This document shows positions 26,574-36,114 of a stretch of DNA of 64,000 nucleotides, in pieces (position 1 is the stretch's first letter; the number at the start of each line of letters is the position of its first letter). The DNA comes from Rhizobium sp. L1K21. GTDB lineage: Bacteria; Pseudomonadota; Alphaproteobacteria; Rhizobiales; Rhizobiaceae. Both the position numbers and the translations under genes were made by a program. Under the pieces are notes generated by a model, which was given only the letters and a program-made list of their open reading frames with translations, was not told where the DNA came from and did not search any database. The stretch is from the NCBI RefSeq assembly GCF_024055895.1, contig NZ_JAMXLE010000005.1, forward strand, positions 1 to 64,000, read 5' to 3'.

Positions 26574-27358
26574 AGGAGGGTCACCTCCGCGACTGTCTCT
26601 TTATAATAATAGCCATCGGAGCGCTTCTGGCCGAAGGCGCGTCCGAGTCCATAAATCACGTAATGGCGAAAGGTCAGGCGCGCGCGGATCGGCGGCGTCA
26701 AACCGGGTTTGAGTGCGAGCGCGAGATATTTCGGGTCGGGTCCAACGCTTAGCGCCACATTCTGCGGATCGAAGGCATAGCGCGCCTGAACCTCAAGGGC
26801 TGGATAGAGGTCTCCGGTGCCGGTTTCGTCGGCAATGGCTCTCAGCGTTTTTTCCGGGATACGGCAATTGCCCAGGCACGGCACCTCCCACGGCGGCGAA
26901 GCGCTGATGAGCGCGAGCCGGGCGGCCTGCTCGGCGCGCCCGCCGTCGCCCCTGCAACCCAGTTTGCCCATAGACTGCAGCGTAAAGGCCTGCAACGATT
27001 CCGGCATGGATGGGCAGATGTTCACCCGTGCACTGCGGGCAGCCGTGAAGGCCGCATAGTGAACGATGACCGTCTCGCGCATCAGCCAAAGCGACTGCAC
27101 AAGAATCAACATGATCGTGATGGCCGGAACCATGACGAGCACCAGATCAGCGGCCAGCGCCGAACCGCACTCATCGCGGTGAATGCTCTTCTGTGACCTG
27201 ATTGCAGGCCTGAAAAACCGAACAAATTGATAAAGCCCGAGGGATGCGCAGAGCCCGGCCCCGAACAACGCAGCATCTGCTGCAAGCGTCTTCACAAAGG
27301 TCGGCGACGACATCAGCGCATTTGCAAAGGCAGGATCGGTCAGGAGGCTCGCGATCAT
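26570..27358 (-). CDS. TadE-like pseudopilin with extended N terminus
   Basis: 262 residues. Unlike a standard TadE, about 60 residues with their own hydrophobic segment (LFGAGLCASLGLYQFVRFF) precede the pseudopilin-like leader KSIHRDECG and its hydrophobic stretch (SALAADLVLVMVPAITIMLI). The open frame reaches 27517, but the ATG at 27358 is preceded by GAGGTGTCG and follows the prepilin peptidase stop by 7 bp. The acidic residue after the cleavage-like Gly is Asp rather than Glu. Confidence 0.68.
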   Translation of the reverse strand: MIASLLTDPAFANALMSSPTFVKTLAADAALFGAGLCASLGLYQFVRFFRPAIRSQKSIHRDECGSALAADLVLVMVPAITIMLILVQSLWLMRETVIVHYAAFTAARSARVNICPSMPESLQAFTLQSMGKLGCRGDGGRAEQAARLALISASPPWEVPCLGNCRIPEKTLRAIADETGTGDLYPALEVQARYAFDPQNVALSVGPDPKYLALALKPGLTPPIRARLTFRHYVIYGLGRAFGQKRSDGYYYKETVAEVTLL

Positions 27359-27365
27359 CGACACC

Positions 27366-27977
27366 TCACAGACCCGGAATGCGCGGCAAGGCGGGAAACA
27401 GAAGCCAGACCATTGCCACACCCAAAGCGATACCGAAGCGGATGGTAACGGTTCCCTCCTGCAAACCCACCTCACCGGACGTGGACGCCTTGTTCCAGGC
27501 CGTGAGTTCCTGTGCATTCCAGACGCCGAAACGCAACATCATCAGCCGGGCGACGTTGCGCTCCCAGAACAGGCGGAGCCGGCCGTGAAGAAGAAGCATG
27601 AAAATCGCCATGAGTGCGCCAACCGCCAGCGCATGCGCAAGGACCGGAAGGATGCCGGGAAATCCCAGAAGCGCGCCAACGGCTGCCATGATCTTAACAT
27701 CGCCACCACCGCAACCGCCGAAAATGAACGCCAGGAGAAACGGAAACGCGGCGAAAGCCAAGCCGGCGAGCGAACCGCCGATGCCATAAACCCCGCCTGC
27801 CACCCACCAGCCGGAAAGCCCCGCCAGGATCGCCGGATAGGTGATGAAATTCGGGATTTTGCCAGTTACACCATCATAGATGGCAGCCGTGACGGCCAGA
27901 GCCAGGCAAATATAGAAGACATCAAACCCAAGCAAATGTTTGTCCCCGAACGTCGTTAGGTCTGTTGATGGATGCAT
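27366..27977 (-). CDS. cpaA: Prepilin peptidase, CpaA/TadV type (A24)
   Basis: 203-residue membrane aspartyl protease that cleaves pilin leaders. The first catalytic Asp is in YDGVTGKIPN (about D35) and the second in the GxGD motif GGGDVKIM (about D93). It has several membrane helices and no N-terminal methylase domain, as is normal for the Tad type. It lies directly after the two pilin genes. The ribosome site is weak. Confidence 0.92.
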   Translation of the reverse strand: MHPSTDLTTFGDKHLLGFDVFYICLALAVTAAIYDGVTGKIPNFITYPAILAGLSGWWVAGGVYGIGGSLAGLAFAAFPFLLAFIFGGCGGGDVKIMAAVGALLGFPGILPVLAHALAVGALMAIFMLLLHGRLRLFWERNVARLMMLRFGVWNAQELTAWNKASTSGEVGLQEGTVTIRFGIALGVAMVWLLFPALPRIPGL

Positions 27978-28040
27978 TGGCCAACTGGCGACTGCGTCCG
28001 TTGCTCCGCCGATCGCAGTTCCGAGAGTTACGAACGCCGA

Positions 28041-28223
28041 TCACTCGTTCGGACGCAACCGGTCCGTGGAATCCTTGAGCAAGTCGAGAATATCCGAGCC
28101 AAAACCGGTGAGCGCTATAATGAGAGGTATACCGACCACGGCCATCAAAATAATGATGGTCGCAACCTCCATTCCGCGCTGGTCGAGGTGAAGACGCCTC
28201 AGACACAATGGTGCAATTTGCAA
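28041..28223 (-). CDS. Flp-type pilin 2 (TTG start)
   Basis: 60-residue pilin. A short leader (LRRLHLDQRG) is followed by the hydrophobic helix MEVATIIILMAVVGIPLIIA and a short polar tail (FGSDILDLLKD). The open frame starts at 28304, but the TTG at 28221-28223 is preceded by a strong GGAGGTGAG and gives the usual leader length. Unlike pilin 1, it has Thr instead of Glu at +5 after the cleavage Gly, with Glu at +2. It could be a minor pilin. Confidence 0.8.
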   Translation of the reverse strand: MQIAPLCLRRLHLDQRGMEVATIIILMAVVGIPLIIALTGFGSDILDLLKDSTDRLRPNE

Positions 28224-28269
28224 CGCCTCACCTCCACAAGTGAAGAACCGAAGGGCGATCACGCGAAGA

Positions 28270-28482
28270 TCAAGATGACTCCCACTTGATCGTTCCTTCC
28301 TCACCCTTCACGTTGCCGAACTGATCACCCAGCCACTTGACGACATCTTTCCCAAACCCCGTCATCGCAATGATTGTGGGAATGAGAACGACGGCTGCGA
28401 GCATGATCATTTCTGCAACCGTTATACCCCGTTCGTCGCGGTCGAGCGCGCGTGCAAAATCCACTACCGATTTGAAGTCCAT
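28270..28482 (-). CDS. flp: Flp-type major pilin 1
   Basis: 70-residue Flp pilin. Leader ARALDRDERG, then ITVAEMIMLAAVVLIPTIIA with the conserved Glu at +5 after the Gly cleavage site, then GFGKDVVKWLGDQFGN. The open frame extends to 28533 but the ATG at 28482 has AGGGGAAAAG upstream. It is the first gene of the leftward operon, and should be processed by CpaA and assembled by TadA/B/C. Confidence 0.88.
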   Translation of the reverse strand: MDFKSVVDFARALDRDERGITVAEMIMLAAVVLIPTIIAMTGFGKDVVKWLGDQFGNVKGEEGTIKWESS

Positions 28483-28693
28483 CAACTTTTCCCCTACTCC
28501 TGAACGCACCATATAGTTGTGTATATAGTGCATATTCCATTAATGATATGCACAAAGGAGATACAACTTCAACAGGAAAATTTTCTTGCCAATAAACTTT
28601 TCATTGTGCTCTATTGAAGCGCAATCCGACGGCAGGAACAATTCCTGAAGCCGGATTGCTGGGGGCACAAGAGACGGCGCTGAATGGGGAAGC
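28483..28693. promoter_or_regulatory. Divergent promoter region of the pilus locus
   Basis: A 211-bp AT-rich gap separates the leftward pilin operon from the rightward operon. It contains TGCATAT (28529-28535) and its inverse ATATGCA (28546-28552) separated by 10 bases, the same heptamer repeated three times at 14726-14779. No gene is visible. Both operons probably start here. Confidence 0.6.
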
Positions 28694-30847
28694 ATGACGA
28701 ACTGGGGAAGATCGCATTGCCGGTGGCGGCGCGTGGGTGTCGCATTATCCCTGGCTGCCGGGTTGCCGCTGACATTCGTTTGCAACGCCAATTCTGCTGC
28801 GAGAAAGGGCGTGGCAGAGCGCCTGCCCATCGAACTCGAACAATGCATTGACCTGCAGGGCGAAGAGGAGGTTTTGCGCGATTTTCCCGCGCCGTTACCC
28901 GGTGAAGGCGCGCTTGCCGCAATCGTCTTCACCGGGGTCACAGGCGAGCCGGATGCGATCACGGACGCCTCTGTCACCAGTGCGCCCGGAAAGGCTGGTG
29001 CCAAAGCGTCCTTTCACTGGAAGGTGCTGCCGATGCTGAAGCTGCAGGCCCCAGGTGGTTCCGATGTCGCCTATCACCGGCTCTACAGCTATCCCGCGAA
29101 AGGCAAGGCAAAATATCTCGCACCGTCCTGTGCGCCTGCAGAACGAACCGAGGAAACAACGCAGCCTCTGAGGACACCCGCAACAGTCAACACAAAGGTG
29201 GATGTGCAAGCGAGCGGTCGCGAGTTGAATTCCAGTTGGAGCAATATCGTCTTCTTGAGCACCGGCGCCATGACCCCCGTCGCCGGCAAGGATACGCAAA
29301 AATGGCGCCTCTTCGAAACCGGCATGCCAATCGGCTCAGCAGAGAATTTTGAAGCGTTCCAGAAGCTTGCTTCCGGCGGACTATTGGCGATTTGGAATGC
29401 GACCGCGGAACGAGCAGATGAAATGACCCCACCCCTTTCCGCGCAAAAAATCTGTGCGCTTCTTGAGGAAGCTGGAAGCCTGAGCTGCGATGTCAATTCA
29501 GTCCAGGCCGACCTCACACTCGCCGACGCATCCGCAAAGGCACTTCGAGCGGTATGGACCGACACGACGCTGGTGGCCGAATTCATCGCGCTCGCCGAGG
29601 CAATTGTGAAAGAAAATGCGCCGGCACCGCATGCCAAGACGATTGAATGGGCCGATACGGCAAAGCAACCCGATCCGGAATTAAGATCCTCGCTTGATGC
29701 CCAAGCACAGGATGGCAAAGACGGAAAGACGGCCAGAAGCGAGGCCGTCGAGACCGCAAAAGAAACGACCTCGGATCCACTCATCGACGAGGTGCAGGAA
29801 GCAATCAAGGCCGACTTAGCCGGGCAAAAACCTTCAGAAGCGGCTGCAGAAACAAGCACAGATGCAGAACGCCAGAAGGAAGAGGCCGCAGACACAGGTG
29901 ACAGCAATTCAGTCCCGCCGGTGGCCAATGTGGTACCGGAGCCGCGACCCGAGCTGGATGCGGTCAAGGCGCCGGCCCGCTATCCTGTCGAATATGCCGG
30001 CGTGCCTTCCGGTGAAAAGCTTCAAATCGCGCATTTCCCCGATCCTTTGGCCTGTGAAAGCGCGTTTCCCTATGCTGCCGATTATCCCGACGCCGTTTTG
30101 GTTGCCGTCACCGACAAGATAGAGCGAGAGCCTGGTGGGGCCGCGTTTCTATCCTCAGACGGTGTTGCCATTTCCGGCTGCATCAATGCGGTGGAATCTG
30201 GATCAGGCACATCAAAGGTTTTGACCTACAGCTTTCTGCCCATTGAAGTGAAGGGCGCAGAAACAGCCGTCGTCCTGTCCTTGAGCAACCGCTTCAAGGC
30301 GAGTTCGCTGGATTTGCCGATCAAGGGTGCAATACAAGCCGTTTACGACAAGGTTTCCGCCACGGGCAAACTCAAGCCTGTTAGTATCTATATCATCGAT
30401 GGCGAGCGGACGGTGCGACGCGTGGTCAAGCCGGAAACTGTCGCACTTCTGGCCGCAATGGGCGCTCAGCAGAAAATTGCGCATACCGCCAACCTGATGC
30501 GAAGCTTTGACTTCAGCGTTCGCTCCATGTCAGCGCTCGAAGACCTCAAATATGTCTATCGCGCCCTTGAGGGCACGCCCACCGAGCGCGTTATCTATGT
30601 TGCCGATAGCAGCCGGGAAGACTTCGACAAGGTCAATACCGGCCCGATGTTTGCCTGGCTCTATTACGATCAGGTGCCGGTTTCCATCTTTTCGATCGGC
30701 CGCTGCCAGCAGTGGGAACACATGTTTGCAAGCGTTGGAGCCGGCCTCACCTGCCGCGACGTTGAGCAACTGACCGCAACACCTGCAGGCCAAACGCGCG
30801 ATCAGCTGGCGACGGCATTTCTGGATGAGATCAACCGCAACCACTGA
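28694..30847 (+). CDS. Unknown secreted protein opening the rightward operon
   Basis: 717 residues with a signal-like N terminus (VALSLAAGLPLTFVCNANSA). The middle (about 320-430) is low-complexity and rich in Ala, Glu and Lys, consistent with a flexible linker. The last 170 residues show alternating strands (PVSIYIIDGE, ERVIYVADSS, VPVSIFSIG), which could be a vWA-like Rossmann fold without an obvious metal site. I do not recognise a family. It starts at an ATG with GGGGAAG upstream, and precedes the vWA gene by 49 bp. Confidence 0.75.
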   Translation: MTNWGRSHCRWRRVGVALSLAAGLPLTFVCNANSAARKGVAERLPIELEQCIDLQGEEEVLRDFPAPLPGEGALAAIVFTGVTGEPDAITDASVTSAPGKAGAKASFHWKVLPMLKLQAPGGSDVAYHRLYSYPAKGKAKYLAPSCAPAERTEETTQPLRTPATVNTKVDVQASGRELNSSWSNIVFLSTGAMTPVAGKDTQKWRLFETGMPIGSAENFEAFQKLASGGLLAIWNATAERADEMTPPLSAQKICALLEEAGSLSCDVNSVQADLTLADASAKALRAVWTDTTLVAEFIALAEAIVKENAPAPHAKTIEWADTAKQPDPELRSSLDAQAQDGKDGKTARSEAVETAKETTSDPLIDEVQEAIKADLAGQKPSEAAAETSTDAERQKEEAADTGDSNSVPPVANVVPEPRPELDAVKAPARYPVEYAGVPSGEKLQIAHFPDPLACESAFPYAADYPDAVLVAVTDKIEREPGGAAFLSSDGVAISGCINAVESGSGTSKVLTYSFLPIEVKGAETAVVLSLSNRFKASSLDLPIKGAIQAVYDKVSATGKLKPVSIYIIDGERTVRRVVKPETVALLAAMGAQQKIAHTANLMRSFDFSVRSMSALEDLKYVYRALEGTPTERVIYVADSSREDFDKVNTGPMFAWLYYDQVPVSIFSIGRCQQWEHMFASVGAGLTCRDVEQLTATPAGQTRDQLATAFLDEINRNH

Positions 30848-30896
30848 GCAATGCATTCAGCACGGTGAGAAACAGGAAAGACGGACAGAGGCAGAA

Positions 30897-33392
30897 ATGA
30901 GGAGATTTTGGAAAGCCAAGACGGTCACGAAATGGGCCCTCGCTGCCAGCCTGGCGATGGTGGCCGCACCACATGCCAATGCTGCAAGCGGTTCCATTGA
31001 CGGCGACTGCTCCAATTTTAGTTTCTATCAGAAGTTCGGAAGCAACATGTCCGACCCTTCTGGCCAGACTGCCTTTGTGATGCGCGACGGTGCCCCACTC
31101 TTTGAGGACGCGACGTCCCAGAATCCGACAAAGAATGCGGCCTTTTCCGATCCGGTGAGCGTGATCGAAGTGCTGACGGCGAATGAAGCGCCCAACGAGC
31201 GCGTGGCCGTCTCCCTGCCCTTCGAGAACAGTTCGACGAAGAAAAAATACTGGATGAGCCGGTCTGATCTCCTGTGCCGTTCCGTGCCGTTGCGCGACAA
31301 GATCACCGGCCTGGAACGCAAGGCGCTGATCCGCACCAAGACGACTGAACGTCAGGATGGTGAAATACAGGCGATCACCGCCTATCGCAGTCCCGACCTC
31401 TCCGACCAGCAACTGGACGACAGCCGCAGGCTTTCCCGCTTCAACACCTATCTGATCTACGCGGAATCGGATGAGGCCTACCTGCTGGTGGAGCGCTTCA
31501 ACCTCTCAAGCATCAACGAGAAGCTGGTGGGCTGGGTGCGCAAGGAGGATGTCCTGAACTGGAATTGGGCCATCGGCGTGCGCCCCGCCCTCACCGTGAA
31601 CGGTTCGGAAGAAGGCCCCCGCAGTGTTTGCGGCTATGCCAGCGAAGCACTGGATAGCGAGTGCATTCCCATTCTGGGCGGCAACAGGTGGTTCAAGACG
31701 GATCAGCGCCTGCCGGTCATCGACGTTCTCGACAATTCCTATCATGTGGTGGGTGCAGCCTCCGGCATCGGTGGGGGCGAACTGGTGGATGGGAAGCTGA
31801 AACTGCCAACGGAAGTCCTGAAGAAGCTGAACATCGCTCCCGATGATCTGCCAGGCATCGACGAAGACAGGCTGCTCTCTTTCAACAAGGTCGATCTCTT
31901 CTTTCTGATCGACGGCACGCGCAGCATGATGCCATTCATTGATGCAATCCGCGGGACCGATACGAGCCCGGGGGTCGTCGATCAGATTGTACAGGCGATT
32001 GAAACCCGCGGCGGCGGTGCATCCGTCAGGGCCGGCTTCCGCGTCTTCCGCGATTCTGTCGCCAATGGCGCGAGCGGCATTGATGAGTCCTATCCGCTCA
32101 CCGAAGCCAATTGCGAGGATGAGGACCTGGATACAAGCCAGAGCGAGCGCCGGCGTTTTGATCGGTTCCTGAAAAGCATTTCCACGACAACCGACGACAA
32201 GGACGATTTCGACGAAAATCTCTTCGGCGGCCTGCAACAGGCGGCCATCGATATGCAGGGATGCCCAGACCGTCAGAAGATCCTCTTTGTGATTTCAGAT
32301 GCCGGATATGACGCTTCGGCACAGATGGAGCGCGGTTTTGTCGGGCTCGACATCTATGATGTTCTAAGCCCGCTTCTGGAAAATGAAAAGCTGACGGTTT
32401 TCTTCATACGCCCACCACAGCAGGATCGTTCGAATTACAAATCCGACACCTCATACACGTCCTACCTCACCTCCTGGAATGAATATCAGCAGTTGGGCGA
32501 GGAAATCCTCAACGGCGTTCTCAATCGGGACGCACTTGGGGGAAATGCGCGCGATTATTTCTTTGATCTTTCAGCCGGTGCGAGCGCGCCCGCTGAAATG
32601 ATCGAGCGCATGACACAGAGCGTCAAATCGGTTGCGCGGCCCGACGTCATCAATGAAATCCTCATCGATCTGCATGGTGGATCGGCACTGGAAGAGGTGA
32701 TCGACCGTCTGCAGCGCGAGAAAATCGATGTCCCGGTGTTGTTTTTCAACATGATCAAACGCACCGTTTGCGCCGAAGGCGAAAAGACCTGCAGCGAGCG
32801 CATCTTCGACGGCGTGTTCGATCTCTATATTCCGAAATCCGAACCTCTGACGCTGGATGCCTGGCTGACCAGCGACCAGTTGCAGGATTGGACCCGACTG
32901 CTGGATCCGATCATCAAGGCCACGGAAATGAGCCTGCCGGAGCAGCGCACCGCCATGGGTCAGATCGTCCGCAATTCGCTTCAGGATATTCTGCTTCTGC
33001 CAACGCCGGAAAAGCTGAACGAGGACATTGCCACCTTCTTGATGCGCTCGGGCCGCATGCCGGGGCCGATCAAGACGCCCTTCCTGAACTATACATTCGC
33101 GCAGCTCACCGATGGCGGCGTGCTGGGGAAATGCGAGGTTGACCGGCTGCGCGTCTGGCTGCGAGCAAGCCGCACCATGCTTGCAAATGCGATGGTGCAG
33201 CGGCTGAGCGAATATCGTGTCGACCAGCCCGAAAATGACTGCCCGGATATGACGCCCCAGGGGCAGAGACTGAAATATATCCAGGATACACCAGTTGCCA
33301 TCGCGCCCGGTCCCGATCCAGATAATTACCGGCTCGGGCGTCCCTATCTGGGTGAACAGATTTTCTGGGTGCCACTGGAATATCTGCCATGA
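30897..33392 (+). CDS. Secreted von Willebrand factor A-domain protein
   Basis: 831 residues with a signal peptide (WALAASLAMVAAPHANA). Residues about 30-300 are a beta-rich region with SH3-like segments (LVGWVRKEDVL). A vWA domain begins at about residue 331 (VDLFFLIDGTRSMMPFID), with a MIDAS-like DxTxS and a later FVISDAGYD. The C-terminal 300 residues are unrecognised. The frame is open from 30825, inside the previous gene, but the ATG at 30897 fits the signal peptide. PpkA kinases of type VI secretion systems carry C-terminal vWA regions; here the vWA is a separate protein. Confidence 0.8.
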   Translation: MRRFWKAKTVTKWALAASLAMVAAPHANAASGSIDGDCSNFSFYQKFGSNMSDPSGQTAFVMRDGAPLFEDATSQNPTKNAAFSDPVSVIEVLTANEAPNERVAVSLPFENSSTKKKYWMSRSDLLCRSVPLRDKITGLERKALIRTKTTERQDGEIQAITAYRSPDLSDQQLDDSRRLSRFNTYLIYAESDEAYLLVERFNLSSINEKLVGWVRKEDVLNWNWAIGVRPALTVNGSEEGPRSVCGYASEALDSECIPILGGNRWFKTDQRLPVIDVLDNSYHVVGAASGIGGGELVDGKLKLPTEVLKKLNIAPDDLPGIDEDRLLSFNKVDLFFLIDGTRSMMPFIDAIRGTDTSPGVVDQIVQAIETRGGGASVRAGFRVFRDSVANGASGIDESYPLTEANCEDEDLDTSQSERRRFDRFLKSISTTTDDKDDFDENLFGGLQQAAIDMQGCPDRQKILFVISDAGYDASAQMERGFVGLDIYDVLSPLLENEKLTVFFIRPPQQDRSNYKSDTSYTSYLTSWNEYQQLGEEILNGVLNRDALGGNARDYFFDLSAGASAPAEMIERMTQSVKSVARPDVINEILIDLHGGSALEEVIDRLQREKIDVPVLFFNMIKRTVCAEGEKTCSERIFDGVFDLYIPKSEPLTLDAWLTSDQLQDWTRLLDPIIKATEMSLPEQRTAMGQIVRNSLQDILLLPTPEKLNEDIATFLMRSGRMPGPIKTPFLNYTFAQLTDGGVLGKCEVDRLRVWLRASRTMLANAMVQRLSEYRVDQPENDCPDMTPQGQRLKYIQDTPVAIAPGPDPDNYRLGRPYLGEQIFWVPLEYLP

Positions 33393-34213
33393 TCGCGAAC
33401 GATTCCGACGATCGGGTGAAGCTGTCTGCGGCCAATCTATCCGTCGGTTGGGGTGGCAGGGCGATCATCGAAAGCGCCAGCTTCGCTGTCGATTTTTCGA
33501 CGTTCAACCGCAGGATACCGATCGTCGGACGCACTGGAAGCGGCAAGACAACACTTCTCTATGCTTTGGCTGGACAGGCGCGGCCGATGGCGGGCGAGAT
33601 CAACTGGACACTCGGATCACGCGGCAACTTTACGATAGGCAATCAGAAGAGTGCTGCCTTGTCGGCAAGCGAGCTGCGCCGCCACCATTTTTCATTTGCA
33701 TTCCAGGATGCGGCACTGGTTGCCCATTTGACCGTTCGCGAAAATGTGGCGCTACCGCTTCAACTTGCGGACAAAGCGTTGTCATATATGGAGATCAGGG
33801 AGCGGGTCGACGGATTGATTGCGCAGGTGCTGACGCCGCTGGAGAGAGTTGGTGAAATCGGTGAGCGGTTTCCATCGCAGCTTTCGGGCGGGCAAAGACA
33901 GCGCATGGCCTTTGCGCAGGCAATCGCAACCGATCCAGCGGTCCTATTCTCGGACGAACCGACCGGCAGTCTCGATCCGGACACACGCCGCGAGATCAAC
34001 CGCTGCGTCAATCGCTGGATCGATGGCGCGCCGGATCGCGCCTTTGTCTGGATCACCCATCATAACGATGCATTCGAATTCGAAGAGGCTCCTTACGCTC
34101 TCCAACTGACCTCGGTGGAGAAAATGACGGAGGTCGAAACCGTTCCAAGCACTGTGCTCTTTGCACGAGGCGGAATGTCCAGCGCCCCCGCAGTCATGCA
34201 GGTGACGCCATGA
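33389..34213 (+). CDS. ABC transporter ATPase, LolD/MacB/TagT type
   Basis: 274-residue ATPase with Walker A GRTGSGKTT, Q-loop FAFQD, signature LSGGQRQRM, Walker B AVLFSDEPTG and switch His in WITHH. It resembles the LolD/MacB group, which pair with FtsX-type permeases that move force or lipoproteins across the periplasm rather than importing substrates. It overlaps the vWA gene and the permease gene by ATGA junctions. By position it matches TagT of the type VI secretion phosphorylation pathway; that parallel is inference. Confidence 0.88.
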   Translation: MIANDSDDRVKLSAANLSVGWGGRAIIESASFAVDFSTFNRRIPIVGRTGSGKTTLLYALAGQARPMAGEINWTLGSRGNFTIGNQKSAALSASELRRHHFSFAFQDAALVAHLTVRENVALPLQLADKALSYMEIRERVDGLIAQVLTPLERVGEIGERFPSQLSGGQRQRMAFAQAIATDPAVLFSDEPTGSLDPDTRREINRCVNRWIDGAPDRAFVWITHHNDAFEFEEAPYALQLTSVEKMTEVETVPSTVLFARGGMSSAPAVMQVTP

Positions 34214-36111
34214 ACAAGACGGTGACCACTGTCTTTATGCGCGAATTCCTTCGCGGAACGGGCGGCTTTGGTGTCGGACGGTTTTTCGGTGTGCGGCGGA
34301 CGCGCGCCGGACAGGATTTTCTCGCACTTTTCGGTCTTTGCGCCATTCTGATCGCCATGGCTGCGTTTTCAATCAGTGCGGGACGTGGCATCAGCCAGAA
34401 CCTCGCCAATGCCCTGCTTGGCCACGTGCGCAACGCCGGTGTTCCCATCTGGGTAAACGGCCATCCTGAAAATGGCTTCGCCATCAGCGCCGTCTATACC
34501 GGCCGCAGCTTTGAGACATCCGTCGATACTGCCGCTCACCCCCTCGGCACATTCTACCCTGTCACCGAGATCGAACCTGGAGACTATGCGATCCGTCTGC
34601 CTGCCGACGATAACTGGGAGCGCGTTTCCACGCGCAATTTCGCCGAGGTGGATATTCGCGGCTGGTCCATCGCACGCAACAATCCGCTTTGGCTTCAATA
34701 TGGCAACCCGGACGATTCGATACAGACCGTGATCTTGAGCCGAACGCTCTTCAACGCGCATTTTCGCTATGACGCCTATCGAGGGGCGTTGGAGAAGCTG
34801 CTGCCCCGACCGGCGGTCGAGGAGTTGCCCAAAGCACTCTCTGACGTTACAGAACTTGAGGACATTTACCTCAGCCTGCCCTTCCGGCAGGAAACGCGCA
34901 GGCTGCTCAGATTCAAAATCCGATGGGCGGAAAGCCTGCCTGCGCTTCAGAAAATCAGCTTTATCGTGCCTGAGGAAATCTCCACACTGGCCGCGGCAAT
35001 CCGGTCCAATACCAGCCTCGCGCTAACCTTTGCTTCAGACCGCGACGATCTCGACGAACCTTACCGCGTGCTCGAAGGCTACGCTTTTCGCGGACTTTCG
35101 CTGCCCGCCACGCAAAAGCGGCTGCAACACATGGGTGGCGACAAAGCGTTTGACGAATTGGCAAGATGCCTCGGGACAGCTGCCACGATCGACAGAACCG
35201 GGAGCCGCCTTGCCATTCATTTCGGCTCACCGACCACACGCCTCTATGCAGACCAGTGCGTGGAGACGGCTGGCTTTACCGATTTCCCCAATATGCACCC
35301 CGTCTTCACCGCCTATCCGCAGATCGAAGTGGATGGCGCGCAATTGGAAGCCCCGTGCAGTGCATTGGCAATTCGTCTTCGCATGAAGCCGGACGGAATG
35401 CCCTGTGATGAAGGCATGACCGGCTATTTCCCGGATGCGCATGTGCGAAACGGGTTGTTCTTTGTCCCCTCCGGCAGCGACATCGCAGGCTTTCTCGACC
35501 GGGTCGGTGCCGAACATGATGAAAGCGGCAAACGCATGTTCCGCATTGGCGAAAACTATCTTGATGCGCTCGGGCGCATGGACTTCACCCGAAAGGTGAT
35601 CGCCTACCTTTCAGGAAGCCTGGCCCTTCTGGGTCTCATCCTCTGCGTGGTGGTGCTCTACCTGCAAATGCAGCCGATGGCAGCACGACGGGCAGCCGGT
35701 TACGGCCTGTTGCTCGCCCGCGGCATGACGCCTGGCCAACTCTATTTTGGCTTCATGCTGCAGATCGGGCTTTGCCTCGCCGTCGCAGCCGTAGCTGCAG
35801 TTGGACTCAATCTCGCGCTCCTCGTCTCTATTGAACACTGGTTCCAGAGTTCTGACGCCGCAGCGGCGGCGCGGGCCGGCATAGGCCTTATGGAAGTGCG
35901 CCTGGTTCCCATCGCCGCTGCGGCCTGGGCACCCTATGGAATATGGGTGAGCGACCTCCTGCGCAGCGTAACGTTGAGCTTTGCAGGTGTCTTGCTGGCC
36001 GCATTGAGCTGCGCCGCAGTTATCCTCTACCGGCTTCCCCTTCGCCCGCACAGCCTGCCCGTTGATCTCATGACCGGTGAGACCTCGCCAGCCTTTTCCA
36101 AGGGGAGTTGA
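34210..36111 (+). CDS. FtsX-like permease, TagS-like
   Basis: 633 residues. One membrane helix near the N terminus (ALFGLCAILIAMAAFSI, about 39-56), a large periplasmic domain of about 400 residues, then three C-terminal helices (about 460-485, 515-540, 590-610), giving the 4-helix FtsX/LolE topology. It partners the preceding ATPase. Such mechanotransmission complexes commonly drive periplasmic signalling or hydrolase control. In type VI secretion loci TagS has the same role next to TagT. Confidence 0.83.
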   Translation: MNKTVTTVFMREFLRGTGGFGVGRFFGVRRTRAGQDFLALFGLCAILIAMAAFSISAGRGISQNLANALLGHVRNAGVPIWVNGHPENGFAISAVYTGRSFETSVDTAAHPLGTFYPVTEIEPGDYAIRLPADDNWERVSTRNFAEVDIRGWSIARNNPLWLQYGNPDDSIQTVILSRTLFNAHFRYDAYRGALEKLLPRPAVEELPKALSDVTELEDIYLSLPFRQETRRLLRFKIRWAESLPALQKISFIVPEEISTLAAAIRSNTSLALTFASDRDDLDEPYRVLEGYAFRGLSLPATQKRLQHMGGDKAFDELARCLGTAATIDRTGSRLAIHFGSPTTRLYADQCVETAGFTDFPNMHPVFTAYPQIEVDGAQLEAPCSALAIRLRMKPDGMPCDEGMTGYFPDAHVRNGLFFVPSGSDIAGFLDRVGAEHDESGKRMFRIGENYLDALGRMDFTRKVIAYLSGSLALLGLILCVVVLYLQMQPMAARRAAGYGLLLARGMTPGQLYFGFMLQIGLCLAVAAVAAVGLNLALLVSIEHWFQSSDAAAAARAGIGLMEVRLVPIAAAAWAPYGIWVSDLLRSVTLSFAGVLLAALSCAAVILYRLPLRPHSLPVDLMTGETSPAFSKGS

Positions 36112-36114
36112 AGC

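Noticed and set aside
28483-28693. An RNA gene in the divergent gap
   Set aside because: The gap is AT-rich with short inverted heptamers but no stable long stem or tRNA-like fold; a promoter is the simpler reading.
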